Origin: Conexibacter sp. CPCC 206217
Lineage (GTDB): Bacteria; Actinomycetota; Thermoleophilia; Solirubrobacterales; Solirubrobacteraceae
DNA: 64,000 bases
Assembly: GCF_030646165.1 (NCBI RefSeq)
Contig: NZ_JAUTDO010000008.1
Coordinates: 62,001-126,000, forward strand
Reading direction: 5' to 3'
Part shown: positions 41,524 through 51,154 of the stretch, piece by piece
Layout of the letters: every line of letters starts with the position of its first letter
Position numbering within the stretch: the first letter of the stretch is position 1
Position numbers and translations under genes: made by a program
The notes under the pieces: model-generated
Told to the model about the DNA's origin: nothing
Database searches by the model: none
Seen by the model: only the letters and a program-made list of their open reading frames with translations

Positions 41524-43734
41524 CTAACGGGCGGGCTGGCGGGGCCGCACCGTCTCCGCCGCCTCCGCCAGCCTCGGCTCCAGGTGTCGCAGCGCGACGA
41601 GGTGCTGACGGGTCCAGGCGATCGTGACGGTCGCGGTCAGCGGGGCGCCGTCGCCGGTCTGCAGCACGCGCACGCCGGCGGCGTCGGCTTCGCTGGCGTC
41701 GGCGCCGGGCTGCGGGGCGGGAGGGGGTCCGCCGGTCGCGAGCGCGTTGCCGAGCGCGCGCAGCCAGGCGTCGACCTGCTCCAGCTCAGCCTCCAGCAGC
41801 GCGCGCCGCTGGGTCAGCGCCGGCGTGGCACCGCTGCGAACCTCGGTCAGCGGCAGCAGCACGCTGCCGACGCGCAGCGAGTGGGCGGTGCGGCGCACGC
41901 GGCCGCAGCTGCTGACCAGCCGCGAGAGGTCGGCGAACGGCTGGTGCTGCCCGGCCGGCTCGGCCAGGTACTGGCGGAACGCGTCGTCGAGCCGGCGCGC
42001 GTCGGCGATCGATTCGCTGACCGCATCCTGCAGCGCGGCCGGGTCAGCGGAGCCCATCCGCTGCGCGACGGTCGCACTCAGCGCGGCGGCGCTGCTGGCA
42101 TAGGCGGCCGCGAGGCTTCTGCGCAGCAACGCCGCTGCACCGCGCGGCCACAGCAGCAGGCCGACGCCGAGGCTGATCGCACCGCCGATCGCGACATCCT
42201 CGATCCGCACCAGGCCGACCTTCCAACCGACCGGTTCGATCAGGTTGAAGAGCACGAGCACGCAGAGCGAGAACGACGCCTGGCCGGCGATGAACGAGAT
42301 CGCTCTGGGCGCGTAGCCGACGAGCAGCACGGTCAGGGGCAGCGCGATCCACAGCAGCGTGCGGTTGCCGTCGATCAGCGCCACGAGCATGCCGCCGACG
42401 ACGATCCCGGCGAACGTGCCGGCGATCGCCTGCACGACTGTCGCGCCCGTGCTGAGCGCGCGCGAGCGCAGCACCGAGACGACGCCGAGCACGACCCAGA
42501 AGCCGTGCTGCAGGTCGAGCCCGACGCCGATCGCGACCGCCAGCGCCAGCCCGATCGCCCCGCGCAGGCTGTTCTGGAACAGCACGGAGCGCGTGCTCGC
42601 GTAGGCCGCGGCGAGGCGGCTCGATGCGGCGACGGTGCCGCCGGCGGCGAGGGCGGCTGCGCGGGGACCGGTCGTCGAAGCCTCCGCGGCCTCCACTTCG
42701 TCCACCTCCGGCACCACCTCGCCGCATGCCTGCAGCCCGTCGGCGGCCAGATGCCAGGTCGCGTAGGAGAGCATCCGCAGTCCGAACGCCTGCTCCAGCT
42801 CGCGCTCGATCCGCGGCTCGTCGCCGGGCTGGGCGGTGGCGATCGAGGCGAGCATCGCGTCGCCGAGCGCTCTGCGGGCGCGCGCGAGCCGCTCGAAGTC
42901 GGCGGGCTCGGTCGCGTGGCGCTGCTCCAGTCGCGCGGCGACCGCGTCGAGCACCTGCGCGACCGCCTGCTCCAGCTCGACGCGCTCACGCGGAAAGTCG
43001 TAACCGCCCGCGGGCTGGGCGCGCGCGGAGAACTGGCTGAGGTAGTCGAGGTCGTCGGCGAGCGCGGCCAGCGCCGCGGCGCGTCCCGTCGCGCCGGAGG
43101 GCCGAAACGGCGTCGCATAGAAGGTTCTGCGCAGGTCCAGCACTGCTCTGCGCGCGGTTTCTTCGAGCTTTGCCGTGTCCCCCTCACCCGCCCGGACCGC
43201 GACCAGCTGCGCGAACGCGCGGCAGCCGGCTCCCGCGGCGGCGCGCAGGCGGTCGCGCGGGCGGGCCGGCCACAGCAGCATCACCGCCGGGATCGCGAAC
43301 GCCGCCGCGATGCCCCAGCCCAGCAGTCGGTCGCCGACCTCCGACATCGGCAGCTGGATCGTCACCGACAGCACGAAGGCGAGGATCGCCGAGGTCGAAG
43401 CGGCGGCGAAGGTGCCGCCGAGCACGCCGGAGAAGAGGATCGCGAAGCCGACGACGAACATGCCCGCGATCGCCGTGCCGAGATGCTGCGAGCAGAGCGT
43501 GCCGAACACGATCAACGGCACGCCGGCGAGCGCGAGCGCGGCGTAGTCGCGCAGCCGCTCGCGCGGGCTGCCGCCGAAGTCGGCGAACAGCAGCAGCCCG
43601 AAGCAGCCGAAGATCCCGAAGATCGCCGTCTGCGAGTTGTCGATCGGCCCCATCCCGAGCGCGAACGCGCACGTGCCCGCGAGCGCGAGGCGGACCGCGT
43701 TCTGGAGCGCGTATCTACGCTGCTGCCCTGGCAC
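41524..43734 (-). CDS. FUSC-type (YccS/aromatic acid exporter-like) membrane protein
   Basis: A 736-residue protein with two membrane blocks of about six helices each (about 10-160 and 385-510), each followed by a long cytosolic helical region. The second block starts LRGAIGLALAVAIGVGLDLQHGFWVVLGVVSVLRS, typical of the fusaric acid resistance family. Members export aromatic acids or similar compounds; the cargo here is unknown. Translation appears to start at GTG 43734. It stops 10 bases beyond the SDR's start region, so it may head a two-gene unit with that SDR. Confidence 0.85.
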   Translation of the reverse strand: MPGQQRRYALQNAVRLALAGTCAFALGMGPIDNSQTAIFGIFGCFGLLLFADFGGSPRERLRDYAALALAGVPLIVFGTLCSQHLGTAIAGMFVVGFAILFSGVLGGTFAAASTSAILAFVLSVTIQLPMSEVGDRLLGWGIAAAFAIPAVMLLWPARPRDRLRAAAGAGCRAFAQLVAVRAGEGDTAKLEETARRAVLDLRRTFYATPFRPSGATGRAAALAALADDLDYLSQFSARAQPAGGYDFPRERVELEQAVAQVLDAVAARLEQRHATEPADFERLARARRALGDAMLASIATAQPGDEPRIERELEQAFGLRMLSYATWHLAADGLQACGEVVPEVDEVEAAEASTTGPRAAALAAGGTVAASSRLAAAYASTRSVLFQNSLRGAIGLALAVAIGVGLDLQHGFWVVLGVVSVLRSRALSTGATVVQAIAGTFAGIVVGGMLVALIDGNRTLLWIALPLTVLLVGYAPRAISFIAGQASFSLCVLVLFNLIEPVGWKVGLVRIEDVAIGGAISLGVGLLLWPRGAAALLRRSLAAAYASSAAALSATVAQRMGSADPAALQDAVSESIADARRLDDAFRQYLAEPAGQHQPFADLSRLVSSCGRVRRTAHSLRVGSVLLPLTEVRSGATPALTQRRALLEAELEQVDAWLRALGNALATGGPPPAPQPGADASEADAAGVRVLQTGDGAPLTATVTIAWTRQHLVALRHLEPRLAEAAETVRPRQPAR

Positions 43735-43810
43735 GCAGGCGATCCTACGCGCTGAGGCGGCGCGGGCGTCCGAGCGAGGATCGCGCGCCGCGCGGCGGCG
43801 TGCTCCCCGC

Positions 43811-44818
43811 TCAGCTCACGCGTCCCGCCAGCGACAACGCGAAGCGGGCGTCGGCGTCCTCGTACCAGGCGTCGAGGCGCAGGCCGGCGGCGGCGTAGTC
43901 CTCCTCGACGCGCTCGCGCGTGAACTTGGCGCTGATCTCCGTGCGGATCTCCTCGCCGGCCGCGACCTCGACGCGCAGGCCGAGCGCTCCGATCAGCACC
44001 GAGCACGGCCGCAGCGCGCGCAGGCGCATCTCGATCCACTCGTGCTGGCGGTCGAAGAAGGCGATGTGGGAGAAGCCGTCGAGCGGGAAGTCGGCGTCCA
44101 GCTCGCGGTTGACGACCGCCAGCACGTTGCGGTTGAACTCGGCCGTGACGCCCGCGGAGTCGTCGTAGGCGGCCTCCAGCGTCGGCGTGTCGATCACGAG
44201 GCCGGTGCCGAGCAGCAGGCGGTCCTCAGGGCCGAGCAGCTCGCCGATCTCGCGCAGCAGGCGCCGACGCGAGCCGGGCGGGAAGTTGCCGATCGTGCCG
44301 CCCAGCAGCGCGACGATCCGCCGCTGCTCGCCATCCGCGCGCGGGATGCGCGACAGGTGCCGCTCGAAGTCGCCGACGACGCCGTGCACGAGCAGGCCGG
44401 GGTACTCCGTCACGAGCGCCTCGGCGCTGGCGCGCACGACCGACTCGGCGACGTCGAGCGGGATGTAGCGCGTCAGGCCCGGTCCGCCGTCGGCCGCCAT
44501 CGCGTCGAGCAGCACGCGTGTCTTGGAGGCGCTGCCGGAGCCCAGCTCGACCAGTTCGACGGCGCCGGTCTCGCGGGCGATCTCGACCGCGTGCGCCTGC
44601 AGCAGCGCTCGCTCGGTGCGCGTCGGGTAGTACTCCGGCAGCTCGCAGATCGCGTCGAACAGCTCGCAGCCGCGCTCGTCGTAGAAGTGCTTGGGCGGCA
44701 GCTCCTTGAACGGTCGCGTCAGCCCGTCGAGCACGTCGTCCGCGAGTCCGCGCTCGTGTGCCTCGTCGAGGTGCGAGTCGATCGTGATCGACGCGTCGCA
44801 GGTGAAGAGCGAGGTCAT
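43811..44818 (-). CDS. egtD: L-histidine N(alpha)-methyltransferase EgtD
   Basis: A 335-residue SAM-dependent enzyme that trimethylates histidine to hercynine, the first step to ergothioneine. KELPPKHFYDERGCELFDAICELPEYYPTRTE (about 40-71) is the family signature, ELGSGSASKTRVLLDA forms the SAM loop, and GGTIGNFPP and FNRNVLAVVNRELDADF follow as in relatives. The ATG at 44818 overlaps the stop of egtB by four bases, so the two enzymes are co-translated. Ergothioneine would protect against oxidants. Confidence 0.95.
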   Translation of the reverse strand: MTSLFTCDASITIDSHLDEAHERGLADDVLDGLTRPFKELPPKHFYDERGCELFDAICELPEYYPTRTERALLQAHAVEIARETGAVELVELGSGSASKTRVLLDAMAADGGPGLTRYIPLDVAESVVRASAEALVTEYPGLLVHGVVGDFERHLSRIPRADGEQRRIVALLGGTIGNFPPGSRRRLLREIGELLGPEDRLLLGTGLVIDTPTLEAAYDDSAGVTAEFNRNVLAVVNRELDADFPLDGFSHIAFFDRQHEWIEMRLRALRPCSVLIGALGLRVEVAAGEEIRTEISAKFTRERVEEDYAAAGLRLDAWYEDADARFALSLAGRVS

Positions 44819-46137
44819 CTGGAGTCCTTTGCGATCCGGAAGCCGGAGAAGATCTGACGGCGCTGCGGGTAGTCCCAGTTGCGGAACGTCGGCGTCGCGA
44901 CGCGCGCGCGAGTCGCCCAGGAGCCACCGCGCAGCACGCGGTAGTCGGGGCCGAAGAAGACCTCGGAGTACTCGCGGTACGGATGCGCGACGAAGCCGGG
45001 GTAGCCGTCGAAGCGGCTCGACGTCCACTCCCACGTGTCGCCGATCATCCCGAGGCAGCCGCTCGCGGCGGCGCCGTCGGCGTAGGCGGCCGCGGGGACT
45101 GTGCCGTAGCGGCGCCAGTCGACGTTCGCGCGCCCGCGCGGATCGCCGTCACCCCATGGCTGCGGTCGCGCGGTGCCGCTCGCGTGATCCCAGGTCGCCG
45201 CCTTCTCCCACTCGGCCTCCGTCGGCAGGCGCGCAGCGTGTGCGCGTGCGAAGGCGTCGGCCTCGAACCACGAGACGTGCACGACGGGAGCGTCGGGGTC
45301 GAGCGGCGCGAGCCGGTCCATCCGCCACTCGTGCCAGCTCCCGTCAGCGCCGCGCTCCCATCCGCCGGGACGCTCGATGTCGTACTCCTCCTTCCACGCC
45401 CACGCCTCGCGCGACCACCATTCGCGCCGCTCGTAGCCGCCGCCCTCGACGAACGTCAGGAAGGTCGCGTTCGTGATCGGCGTGCGGGCGATGCGATAGG
45501 CGGGAAGCTCGATCCAGTGCCGCGGGCGCTCGTTGTCGTAGGAGAACGGGCCGCCGTCCTCGCGCGCGATCGCGCCGAGCGTCGCGCGGCCGGCTGGGAT
45601 CTCGACCAGCTCCAGGCCGCCGGCGCCGAGCGTCGCGGCGGTCGGCGGCAGCAGCGGCGGCGCGAGCGCGTCGGCGGCCGCCGGCAGGTGCGCCAGCTCC
45701 ATCGTCTGCAGCATCGTCTCGCCGTGCTGCTGCTCGTGGCGGATCACCAGCTCGTGGATCAGCGGATCGATCCCTCGGCGGGCGATCGCCGCCAGCGTCC
45801 GCGCGCGCACGGCCTCGAGGTACTCGAGCGCCTCGTTGCGGCGCAGGAAGGGGATGTCGCCGCGCTCGGCGCGCGGCGTCTCGAACGCGTCGTACAGCTG
45901 CGCGAGGTCGGGCCGCAGCAGCGGCTCGCCGGCGAAGTTCCGCACCGCCCACAGATCCTCGTACGCCGCTATGTGGCCGAGGTCCCACACGAGCGGGCTC
46001 ATCAGCGGCGAATGGACCTGCTCGAGCGTCTCGTCGTCGAGGTGGCCGACGAGCTGGAGCGTGCGCGCACGCGTATCCGCGAACGCCTCCACGACCTGCT
46101 GCACGTCGCCCTGGTGGGCTGCCGTCTGGCTCGGCAT
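44815..46137 (-). CDS. egtB: Ergothioneine sulfoxide synthase EgtB
   Basis: A 440-residue iron enzyme joining hercynine to a thiol. The N-terminal DinB-like domain supplies the iron ligands, here H55 (DLGHIAAYE) and H134/H138 (RHEQQHGE). The C-terminal formylglycine-enzyme-like domain (about 190-440) includes RLPTEAEWEKAA and LRGGSWAT. NWDYPQRR keeps an Asp and an Arg four apart that in the mycobacterial enzyme bind gamma-glutamylcysteine. ATG 46137 is used; a GTG six codons earlier is possible. No egtA, egtC or egtE is adjacent. Confidence 0.93.
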   Translation of the reverse strand: MPSQTAAHQGDVQQVVEAFADTRARTLQLVGHLDDETLEQVHSPLMSPLVWDLGHIAAYEDLWAVRNFAGEPLLRPDLAQLYDAFETPRAERGDIPFLRRNEALEYLEAVRARTLAAIARRGIDPLIHELVIRHEQQHGETMLQTMELAHLPAAADALAPPLLPPTAATLGAGGLELVEIPAGRATLGAIAREDGGPFSYDNERPRHWIELPAYRIARTPITNATFLTFVEGGGYERREWWSREAWAWKEEYDIERPGGWERGADGSWHEWRMDRLAPLDPDAPVVHVSWFEADAFARAHAARLPTEAEWEKAATWDHASGTARPQPWGDGDPRGRANVDWRRYGTVPAAAYADGAAASGCLGMIGDTWEWTSSRFDGYPGFVAHPYREYSEVFFGPDYRVLRGGSWATRARVATPTFRNWDYPQRRQIFSGFRIAKDSR

Positions 46138-46240
46138 CGAAGGGAAGTCTTTCACGCCGCTCGTGGAACCGAAACCCGGAGCGTTGGGGCGCCGAGACAG
46201 CTTTGGCGCGTCGGCGCAATGGCGAGAAAACCGGTCGACA

Positions 46241-46951
46241 TCAGCTCGGCGGCGCGGCGGCCTCGTCGGCGATCAGCTCGATCTGCGCGTCCTCGTGGTC
46301 GACCAGGCTCGCCGGGATCCGCTCCGACGGACCGGCCAGCAGCTGGCCGATCGCCCACGTCTTGCCGGCGCCCTCGGCGAGGAAGATCGCTCTGCGCGCG
46401 GCGTGCAGCACCGGCAGCGTGACCGATATGCGGTCGAACGGCGGCTTGCTGCCGTGGACGGAGATGCAGAGCCGCTCGCGCTCCTGCAGCGCGGCCGTGT
46501 CGCCGGGGAAGAGCGAGGCGGTGTGGCCGTCCTCGCCGAGGCCGAGCAGCGCGAGGTCCAAGCGCGGGACGGGGCCGCCGAGCTCGTCGAGCAGCTCCTG
46601 CGCGTAGGCTGCCGCGGCGCCGGCCGGATCGGCGTCGGCGCCGGTGACCGGATGGATCGTCGGGGGCGGCTGCTGCGCGTCGCGCAGCAGGTTGTCGACG
46701 ATCAGCTTGTAGTTGCTGTCGGAGTCGTCGAGCGGCACGCAGCGCTCGTCGCCGAACCACAGGTGGACGCCGCTCCAGTCGGCGACCAGCTGCGCCAGCA
46801 GCCGGTAGGCGCCCGCAGGGGTTCTGCCGCCGGCGAGCGAGATGTGCGCGACGCCGCGCTCCTGGCGTGCCGCGTCGATCGCGGCGACGACGCGCTCAGC
46901 GGTGATGCGGGCGGCGGCGTCTGCGTCGCCTGCGACGGTCAGTTGGATCAT
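46241..46951 (-). CDS. pgl: 6-phosphogluconolactonase
   Basis: A 236-residue sugar-phosphate isomerase-fold enzyme of the oxidative pentose phosphate pathway. It hydrolyses 6-phosphogluconolactone. LAGGRTPAGAYRLLA, WFGDERCVPLDDSDSNYKL and LLGLGEDGHTASLFPG are the family blocks, the last with the catalytic His. Its usual partners (zwf, opcA) are not adjacent. The only same-strand neighbour, 114 bases upstream, is a RibD-type reductase. ATG 46951 fits the first strand. Confidence 0.94.
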   Translation of the reverse strand: MIQLTVAGDADAAARITAERVVAAIDAARQERGVAHISLAGGRTPAGAYRLLAQLVADWSGVHLWFGDERCVPLDDSDSNYKLIVDNLLRDAQQPPPTIHPVTGADADPAGAAAAYAQELLDELGGPVPRLDLALLGLGEDGHTASLFPGDTAALQERERLCISVHGSKPPFDRISVTLPVLHAARRAIFLAEGAGKTWAIGQLLAGPSERIPASLVDHEDAQIELIADEAAAPPS

Positions 46952-47065
46952 CCGGCTGCCTGTCCTCGGGCGGTTGCGGGGGCGCCAATCAATCTACTCG
47001 TCGCGCTGGCGGTCCTCAGTCGTGCCAGCACCACAACGCGGTGCGGTGCGCAGGGGCCGGTGGTC

Positions 47066-47821
47066 TCAGTCACGCACGCCGTAGCGCAGGAACAGCGACG
47101 CGTTGCGCTCCAGCGTCCACAGCAGCTCCAGCCGCGCGGGGTCGGCGAGCGCGGCGCCGGTGGTCATCGCGGGGTCCGGTCCGCCGCCGGCCAGCAGCGG
47201 CGCGATCGTCAGGAACAGCTCGTCGACGAGCCGCTCGTGCAGCAGCCCGCTCAACAGCAGCGGGCCGCCCTCGCACAGGACGCTGCGGATCCCGTGCTCG
47301 ACGCGCATGTGGCGCAGCGCGGCGCTCAGCAGCGGACCGTCGCGCTCGCTGTCGACGCGGTGCAGGTCGACGCGCGCCGGAACCGCTGGCGGCTGGGCGT
47401 CGGCGGTCGTGTAGACGATCACGTGCGCGTCGGGATCCTGGAACAGCGGGATCTCCAGCGGCAGCCGGCCGCTGCGCGTGATCGTCGCGAGCGGCATCGA
47501 CGGCGCCAGCCCGATCCGCTCGCGCAGCGCGCGCAGGTCGTCGGCGCGGATCGGTCTGCCGTAGCCCTCCTGCCCGATCGTGCCGGTCCCGACCAGCAGC
47601 GCGTCGGCCTGCGTGCGCAGGCGGCGGAAGAGCTCGTGGTCGCCGTCGTCGCCGATCGCGCCGGAGCGGCCCTCCAGCGCGATCCGGCCGTCGGCGGTCG
47701 TGGCGAAGTTCGAGATCACGTACGGGCGATCCGGGTGAGCGCGGGCGGCAAGGCCGAGGTCGCCCAGCAGCGCGTCGCTGTCGACGGGGCCGGGATCGGG
47801 CTGGAGGCGGGTGAACTGCAT
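47066..47821 (-). CDS. RibD C-terminal (dihydrofolate reductase-like) family reductase
   Basis: A 251-residue protein of the bacterial bifunctional deaminase-reductase C-terminal family. YVISNFATTADGRIALEG opens the fold, followed by DALLVGTGTI, and VLCEGGPLLLSGLLHERLVDELFLTIAPLLAGG is the diagnostic NADPH-binding half. There is no deaminase domain. Such stand-alone reductases may act on riboflavin precursors or unrelated pteridines; the substrate is not known. ATG 47821 (MQFTRLQ) is chosen because upstream codons have no family match and would overlap the glpX leader. Confidence 0.85.
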   Translation of the reverse strand: MQFTRLQPDPGPVDSDALLGDLGLAARAHPDRPYVISNFATTADGRIALEGRSGAIGDDGDHELFRRLRTQADALLVGTGTIGQEGYGRPIRADDLRALRERIGLAPSMPLATITRSGRLPLEIPLFQDPDAHVIVYTTADAQPPAVPARVDLHRVDSERDGPLLSAALRHMRVEHGIRSVLCEGGPLLLSGLLHERLVDELFLTIAPLLAGGGPDPAMTTGAALADPARLELLWTLERNASLFLRYGVRD

Positions 47822-47945
47822 CGCGCGGCGGACGCTAGCGCGCGCGGCGGCCGGTCGAACTGGGCATATCGTCCGACATTCTGGGGGAGGGTGGTAGCGT
47901 CCGCGCCTCCGGCGCCCCTGTAACCACCCGACCGCCGCCCCCTCC

Positions 47946-48941
47946 ATGACCTCGAATCAGAACCGCCCCGATCGCAACCTGGCGCTCGAGCTCGCCCGCG
48001 TCACCGAAGCGGCGGCGCTGGCCGCGGCGCGGCTCGTCGGTCGCGGCGACAAGATCGCCGCCGACCAGGCCGCCGTCGACGCGATGCGCTTCGTGCTCGA
48101 CTCGGTGCCGATGACCGGCACGGTCGTGATCGGCGAGGGCGAGAAGGACGAGGCGCCGATGCTCTACAACGGCGAGACGATCGGCGACGGCTCCGCGCCG
48201 GAGGTCGACATCGCCGTCGATCCGCTCGAGGGCACGCGCCTCTGCGCCCTCGGCATGCCGTCGGCGATCGCCGTGATCGCGCTCGCCGAGCGCGGCACGA
48301 TGTTCGATCCGGGCCCGATCGTCTACATGGAGAAGATGGCCGGCAACGACGAGGTCGCCGACCTGCTCGACCTCGACCGCCCGCTCGCCGAGACGCTGAA
48401 GCTCGTCGCGGACCGCAAGGGCATGGGCATCGGCGACGTCACGGTCGTGATGCTCGACCGCCCGCGCCACGAGAGAGCGATGCGCGAGGTGCGCGAGGCC
48501 GGCGGCCGCATCCGCCTGATCACCGACGGCGACGTCTCCGCCGCGCTGCTCGCCGTCAGCGACCGCTCGCCGGTCGACCTCCTGTACGGGATCGGCGGCA
48601 CGCCCGAGGGCGTCATCACCGCCGCCGCGCTGCACTGCATGGGCGGCGCGATCGTCGGGCGCCTGTGGGCGCGCGACGAGGCCGAGAGAGACGCCGCCGT
48701 CAACGCCGGCTACGACCTCTCGAGAATCCTCACGACGCGCGACCTCTGCTGGGGCGACGACGTCTTCTTCTCCGCCACCGGCGTGACCGACGGCGACGTC
48801 CTCCAGGGCGTCCGCTACCGCGGCAGAGGCGCGACGACCGAGTCGCTCGTGATGCGCTCCCGCTCCGGCACCGTGCGTCGCGTGCTGGCGACGCACGACC
48901 GCACGAAGCTGCGCGCGATCACGGGCGAGCGCTACGGCTGA
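47946..48941 (+). CDS. glpX: Fructose-1,6-bisphosphatase, class II
   Basis: A 331-residue enzyme for gluconeogenesis. NLALELARVTEAAALAAARLVGRGDK opens the protein, GEGEKDEAPM binds metal, and DPLEGT (about residues 95-100) is the phosphatase metal site. ITDGDVSAAL and GIGGTPEGVITAAAL are further GlpX blocks. It is divergent from the reductase gene by 124 bases and ends in a hairpin. In many actinobacteria GlpX is the only fructose bisphosphatase. Confidence 0.95.
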   Translation: MTSNQNRPDRNLALELARVTEAAALAAARLVGRGDKIAADQAAVDAMRFVLDSVPMTGTVVIGEGEKDEAPMLYNGETIGDGSAPEVDIAVDPLEGTRLCALGMPSAIAVIALAERGTMFDPGPIVYMEKMAGNDEVADLLDLDRPLAETLKLVADRKGMGIGDVTVVMLDRPRHERAMREVREAGGRIRLITDGDVSAALLAVSDRSPVDLLYGIGGTPEGVITAAALHCMGGAIVGRLWARDEAERDAAVNAGYDLSRILTTRDLCWGDDVFFSATGVTDGDVLQGVRYRGRGATTESLVMRSRSGTVRRVLATHDRTKLRAITGERYG

Positions 48942-49017
48942 ATCGGCCCGGGGGCCGATTCAGGTCGGAAGTTCCACGGCGGCGAGCTGGCGCTGCGCTG
49001 CGTCGGTGGGAACTTCC
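48939..49017. terminator. Two consecutive hairpins after glpX
   Basis: CTGAATCGGCCC (48939-48950) pairs with GGGCCGATTCAG (to 48964) and includes the glpX stop. A second hairpin pairs GGAAGTTCC (about 48968-48976) with GGAACTTCC (about 49009-49017). They separate glpX from a convergent gene. Confidence 0.7.
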
Positions 49018-49031
49018 CGCTTCGGGAGGTC

Positions 49032-49769
49032 TCAGAGCGGGCGCGTCGGCGAGTCGGCCGGCTCGCCCGGGTCGGGCACGTCTGCGACGTTCTCCGGCAC
49101 CGCGTAGCGGCCGACGCGCGACTCGGCCAGGTCCAGGCGCGCGAGCGAGCGCAGGAAGCCGTGCGTGACGAGCACGTGGATCGCCGACTGCGTCCAGCGG
49201 TAGACGTGCTTGCTGATGCTGTGGGCGATCGAGGGGTAGAAGTTCGCGACCTCGACCTCGATGTGGATCCGCTGCATGCCCGGCTCGCCGTCGGCCGGAC
49301 CGCAGCGGCGCACGTCGAGCTGCAGGTAGCCGTCGCCGTGGCGACCCGCTCTGGCGACCAGCAGCCCGTCCTCGATCCGCCAGCGGACGATCCCGCGCTC
49401 GCCGTCCATCTCGTACTCGGGCGCCTGGAAGCGCAGCAGCCGCAGTGGCTGGCGCAGCAGCACGACCGTGCGCTGCGTCTCGCTGTAGTCGACGCGCACG
49501 ACGCCGAGCGTCGCGCGCGAGAGGAAGCGCCAGTAGGTGCGCGCGAGGCGCTCCAGTTGCGGCGGGCTCCAGAGCTTCTCCAGCTCGGCGTCCGGCAGCG
49601 TCAGGTCGGCCGCCTGCGTCGAGCGGACCGCGCCGTGCGCGTCGACCGTCGTGTTGTCCTCAGCGCTGACGATGCGGGCGCGCGCCGGCCAACTGCGGCG
49701 CGCGACGCGCCGGCGCACGGCGACGACGGCGGCGGCGAGCAGGGCGAAGAGGGCGAAGACGGCGGCCAC
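49032..49769 (-). CDS. Hypothetical protein with N-terminal membrane anchor
   Basis: A 245-residue protein from GTG 49769, chosen because an AAGGGA site precedes it and a membrane helix follows at once (VAAVFALFALLAAAVVAVRR). The remaining ~220 residues look cytosolic and rich in beta strands (YSETQRTVVLLRQPLRLLRF, GIVRWRIEDGLLVARAG, RIHIEVEVANFYPSIA), then helices (SISKHVYRWTQSAIHVLVTHGFL). No family is recognised. It is convergent with glpX, and its upstream gap of 141 bases to moeA shows nothing. Confidence 0.7.
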   Translation of the reverse strand: MAAVFALFALLAAAVVAVRRRVARRSWPARARIVSAEDNTTVDAHGAVRSTQAADLTLPDAELEKLWSPPQLERLARTYWRFLSRATLGVVRVDYSETQRTVVLLRQPLRLLRFQAPEYEMDGERGIVRWRIEDGLLVARAGRHGDGYLQLDVRRCGPADGEPGMQRIHIEVEVANFYPSIAHSISKHVYRWTQSAIHVLVTHGFLRSLARLDLAESRVGRYAVPENVADVPDPGEPADSPTRPL

Positions 49770-49910
49770 GGTCCCTTGATTGTGCCCGTCCGCGCGCTCG
49801 CGCACCGCAGCCGCTACGCGTCCGTGTCGATTCGCACACTCGCGCATCGCCGTGCTCGCCGTGCGGCTCGGATCCGCTCGCTCGCGCATCGTCGCCTTAC
49901 CCCGCGCCGC

Positions 49911-51080
49911 TCAGATCCGCTCGACGGCCGCCGTCGTCGCGTCCCCGTCGCCGGACGGGACGAACGCGAAGCCGTCGGCGCCGGTCAGCGAGGCGGTGAT
50001 GTGCGATCCCTGCGCGCCGGTCGGGGTCGCGCGCAGCACGCCCTCTGCTTCCGTCAGCCGCACGCGCGCCGCCTGCTCGCGGTCGCGCCGTCGCAGCGGC
50101 TGCGTCAGCTGCGCCTGGGCGCGCGGCGGCAGCGGCTGCGCGTGACCCTGCAGCGCCAGCAGCGCCGGGCGCGCGAACAGCATGAACGTGACGAACGAGG
50201 AGACCGGGTTGCCGGGCAGGCCGAACACGAGCCGCTCGCCGCGCGCGCCGAACCAGGTCGGCTTGCCGGGCTGCAGGTCGACTCTCCAGAAGCGCTGCTC
50301 GACGCCGAGCGCGGCGAGCGCCGGCTTGACGTGGTCGTGCGGGCCGACCGAGACGCCGCCGGAGGCGATCACGACGTCGGCCTGCTCCAGCGCGGCGGCG
50401 AACGCCCGCGCGGTCGAATCGGGGTCGTCGTGGACCTGCTCGACGGTCGTCAGCTCGGCGCCCGCGCGGTGCGCGAGCGCGGCCAGCATGACGGCGTTGG
50501 AGTTGTGGATCTCGCCGGGGCCGAGCGGAGCGCCGGGCGGGCGCAGCTCGTCGCCGGTCGACAGCACGGCGACGCGCGGGGCGCGCGCGCAGACGACCTC
50601 GCCGAGGCCGGCGCCGATCGCGATCGCCAGCTCGGCGGGGCCGAGCGGCGTGCCGGCGCGCAGCACCGTCGTGCCGGCGCGCAGGTCCTCGCCCGCCGCG
50701 CGGATGTTGTGACCGGCGGGGACGGCGGCGCTCAGCGTGACCTCGCCGTCGTGCTCGCTCGTGTCCTCGACGCGGATCACGGCGTCGGCGCCCGGCGGCA
50801 GCGCGGCGCCGGTCGAGATGCGGACCGCCTCGCCGGCGCCGACCACCGCCGTGGCAGGCGTTCCGGCACGCGATTCGCCGACGATCCGCAACGTACGACT
50901 GGACGCTCCGTGATGTACAGCGAAGCCGTCCATGGCCGAATTTCCGAATGGCGGGACATCGGCCGCCGCGACCACGTCGCGCGCGAGCACGCGATCGAGC
51001 GCGATCCCAAGCGGTACCGGGGTTTCTGGCAGTTTGACGCTCGCGGCGAGGACCAGCTTGCGGGCCTGCGCGATCGGCAT
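49911..51080 (-). CDS. moeA: Molybdopterin molybdenumtransferase MoeA
   Basis: A 389-residue enzyme that inserts molybdate into adenylylated molybdopterin. VPPFGNSAMDGFAV (about 45-58), ISTGAALPPGADAVIRVEDT, VAVLSTGDEL, NSNAVMLAAL and ASGGVSVGPHDHVK are all family hallmarks, as is FGLPGNPVSSFVTFMLF. ATG 51080 (MPIAQARKLV) is used; a GTG at 51095 could add five residues. It stands alone, so molybdenum cofactor genes must lie elsewhere. Confidence 0.93.
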   Translation of the reverse strand: MPIAQARKLVLAASVKLPETPVPLGIALDRVLARDVVAAADVPPFGNSAMDGFAVHHGASSRTLRIVGESRAGTPATAVVGAGEAVRISTGAALPPGADAVIRVEDTSEHDGEVTLSAAVPAGHNIRAAGEDLRAGTTVLRAGTPLGPAELAIAIGAGLGEVVCARAPRVAVLSTGDELRPPGAPLGPGEIHNSNAVMLAALAHRAGAELTTVEQVHDDPDSTARAFAAALEQADVVIASGGVSVGPHDHVKPALAALGVEQRFWRVDLQPGKPTWFGARGERLVFGLPGNPVSSFVTFMLFARPALLALQGHAQPLPPRAQAQLTQPLRRRDREQAARVRLTEAEGVLRATPTGAQGSHITASLTGADGFAFVPSGDGDATTAAVERI

Positions 51081-51154
51081 CAGGACTCTGGGCACGGGTT
51101 CATTGTGTCCATCTGCGCTCGCACTCGTCTTGCGCTGCTGGTATAGACCCTCGG

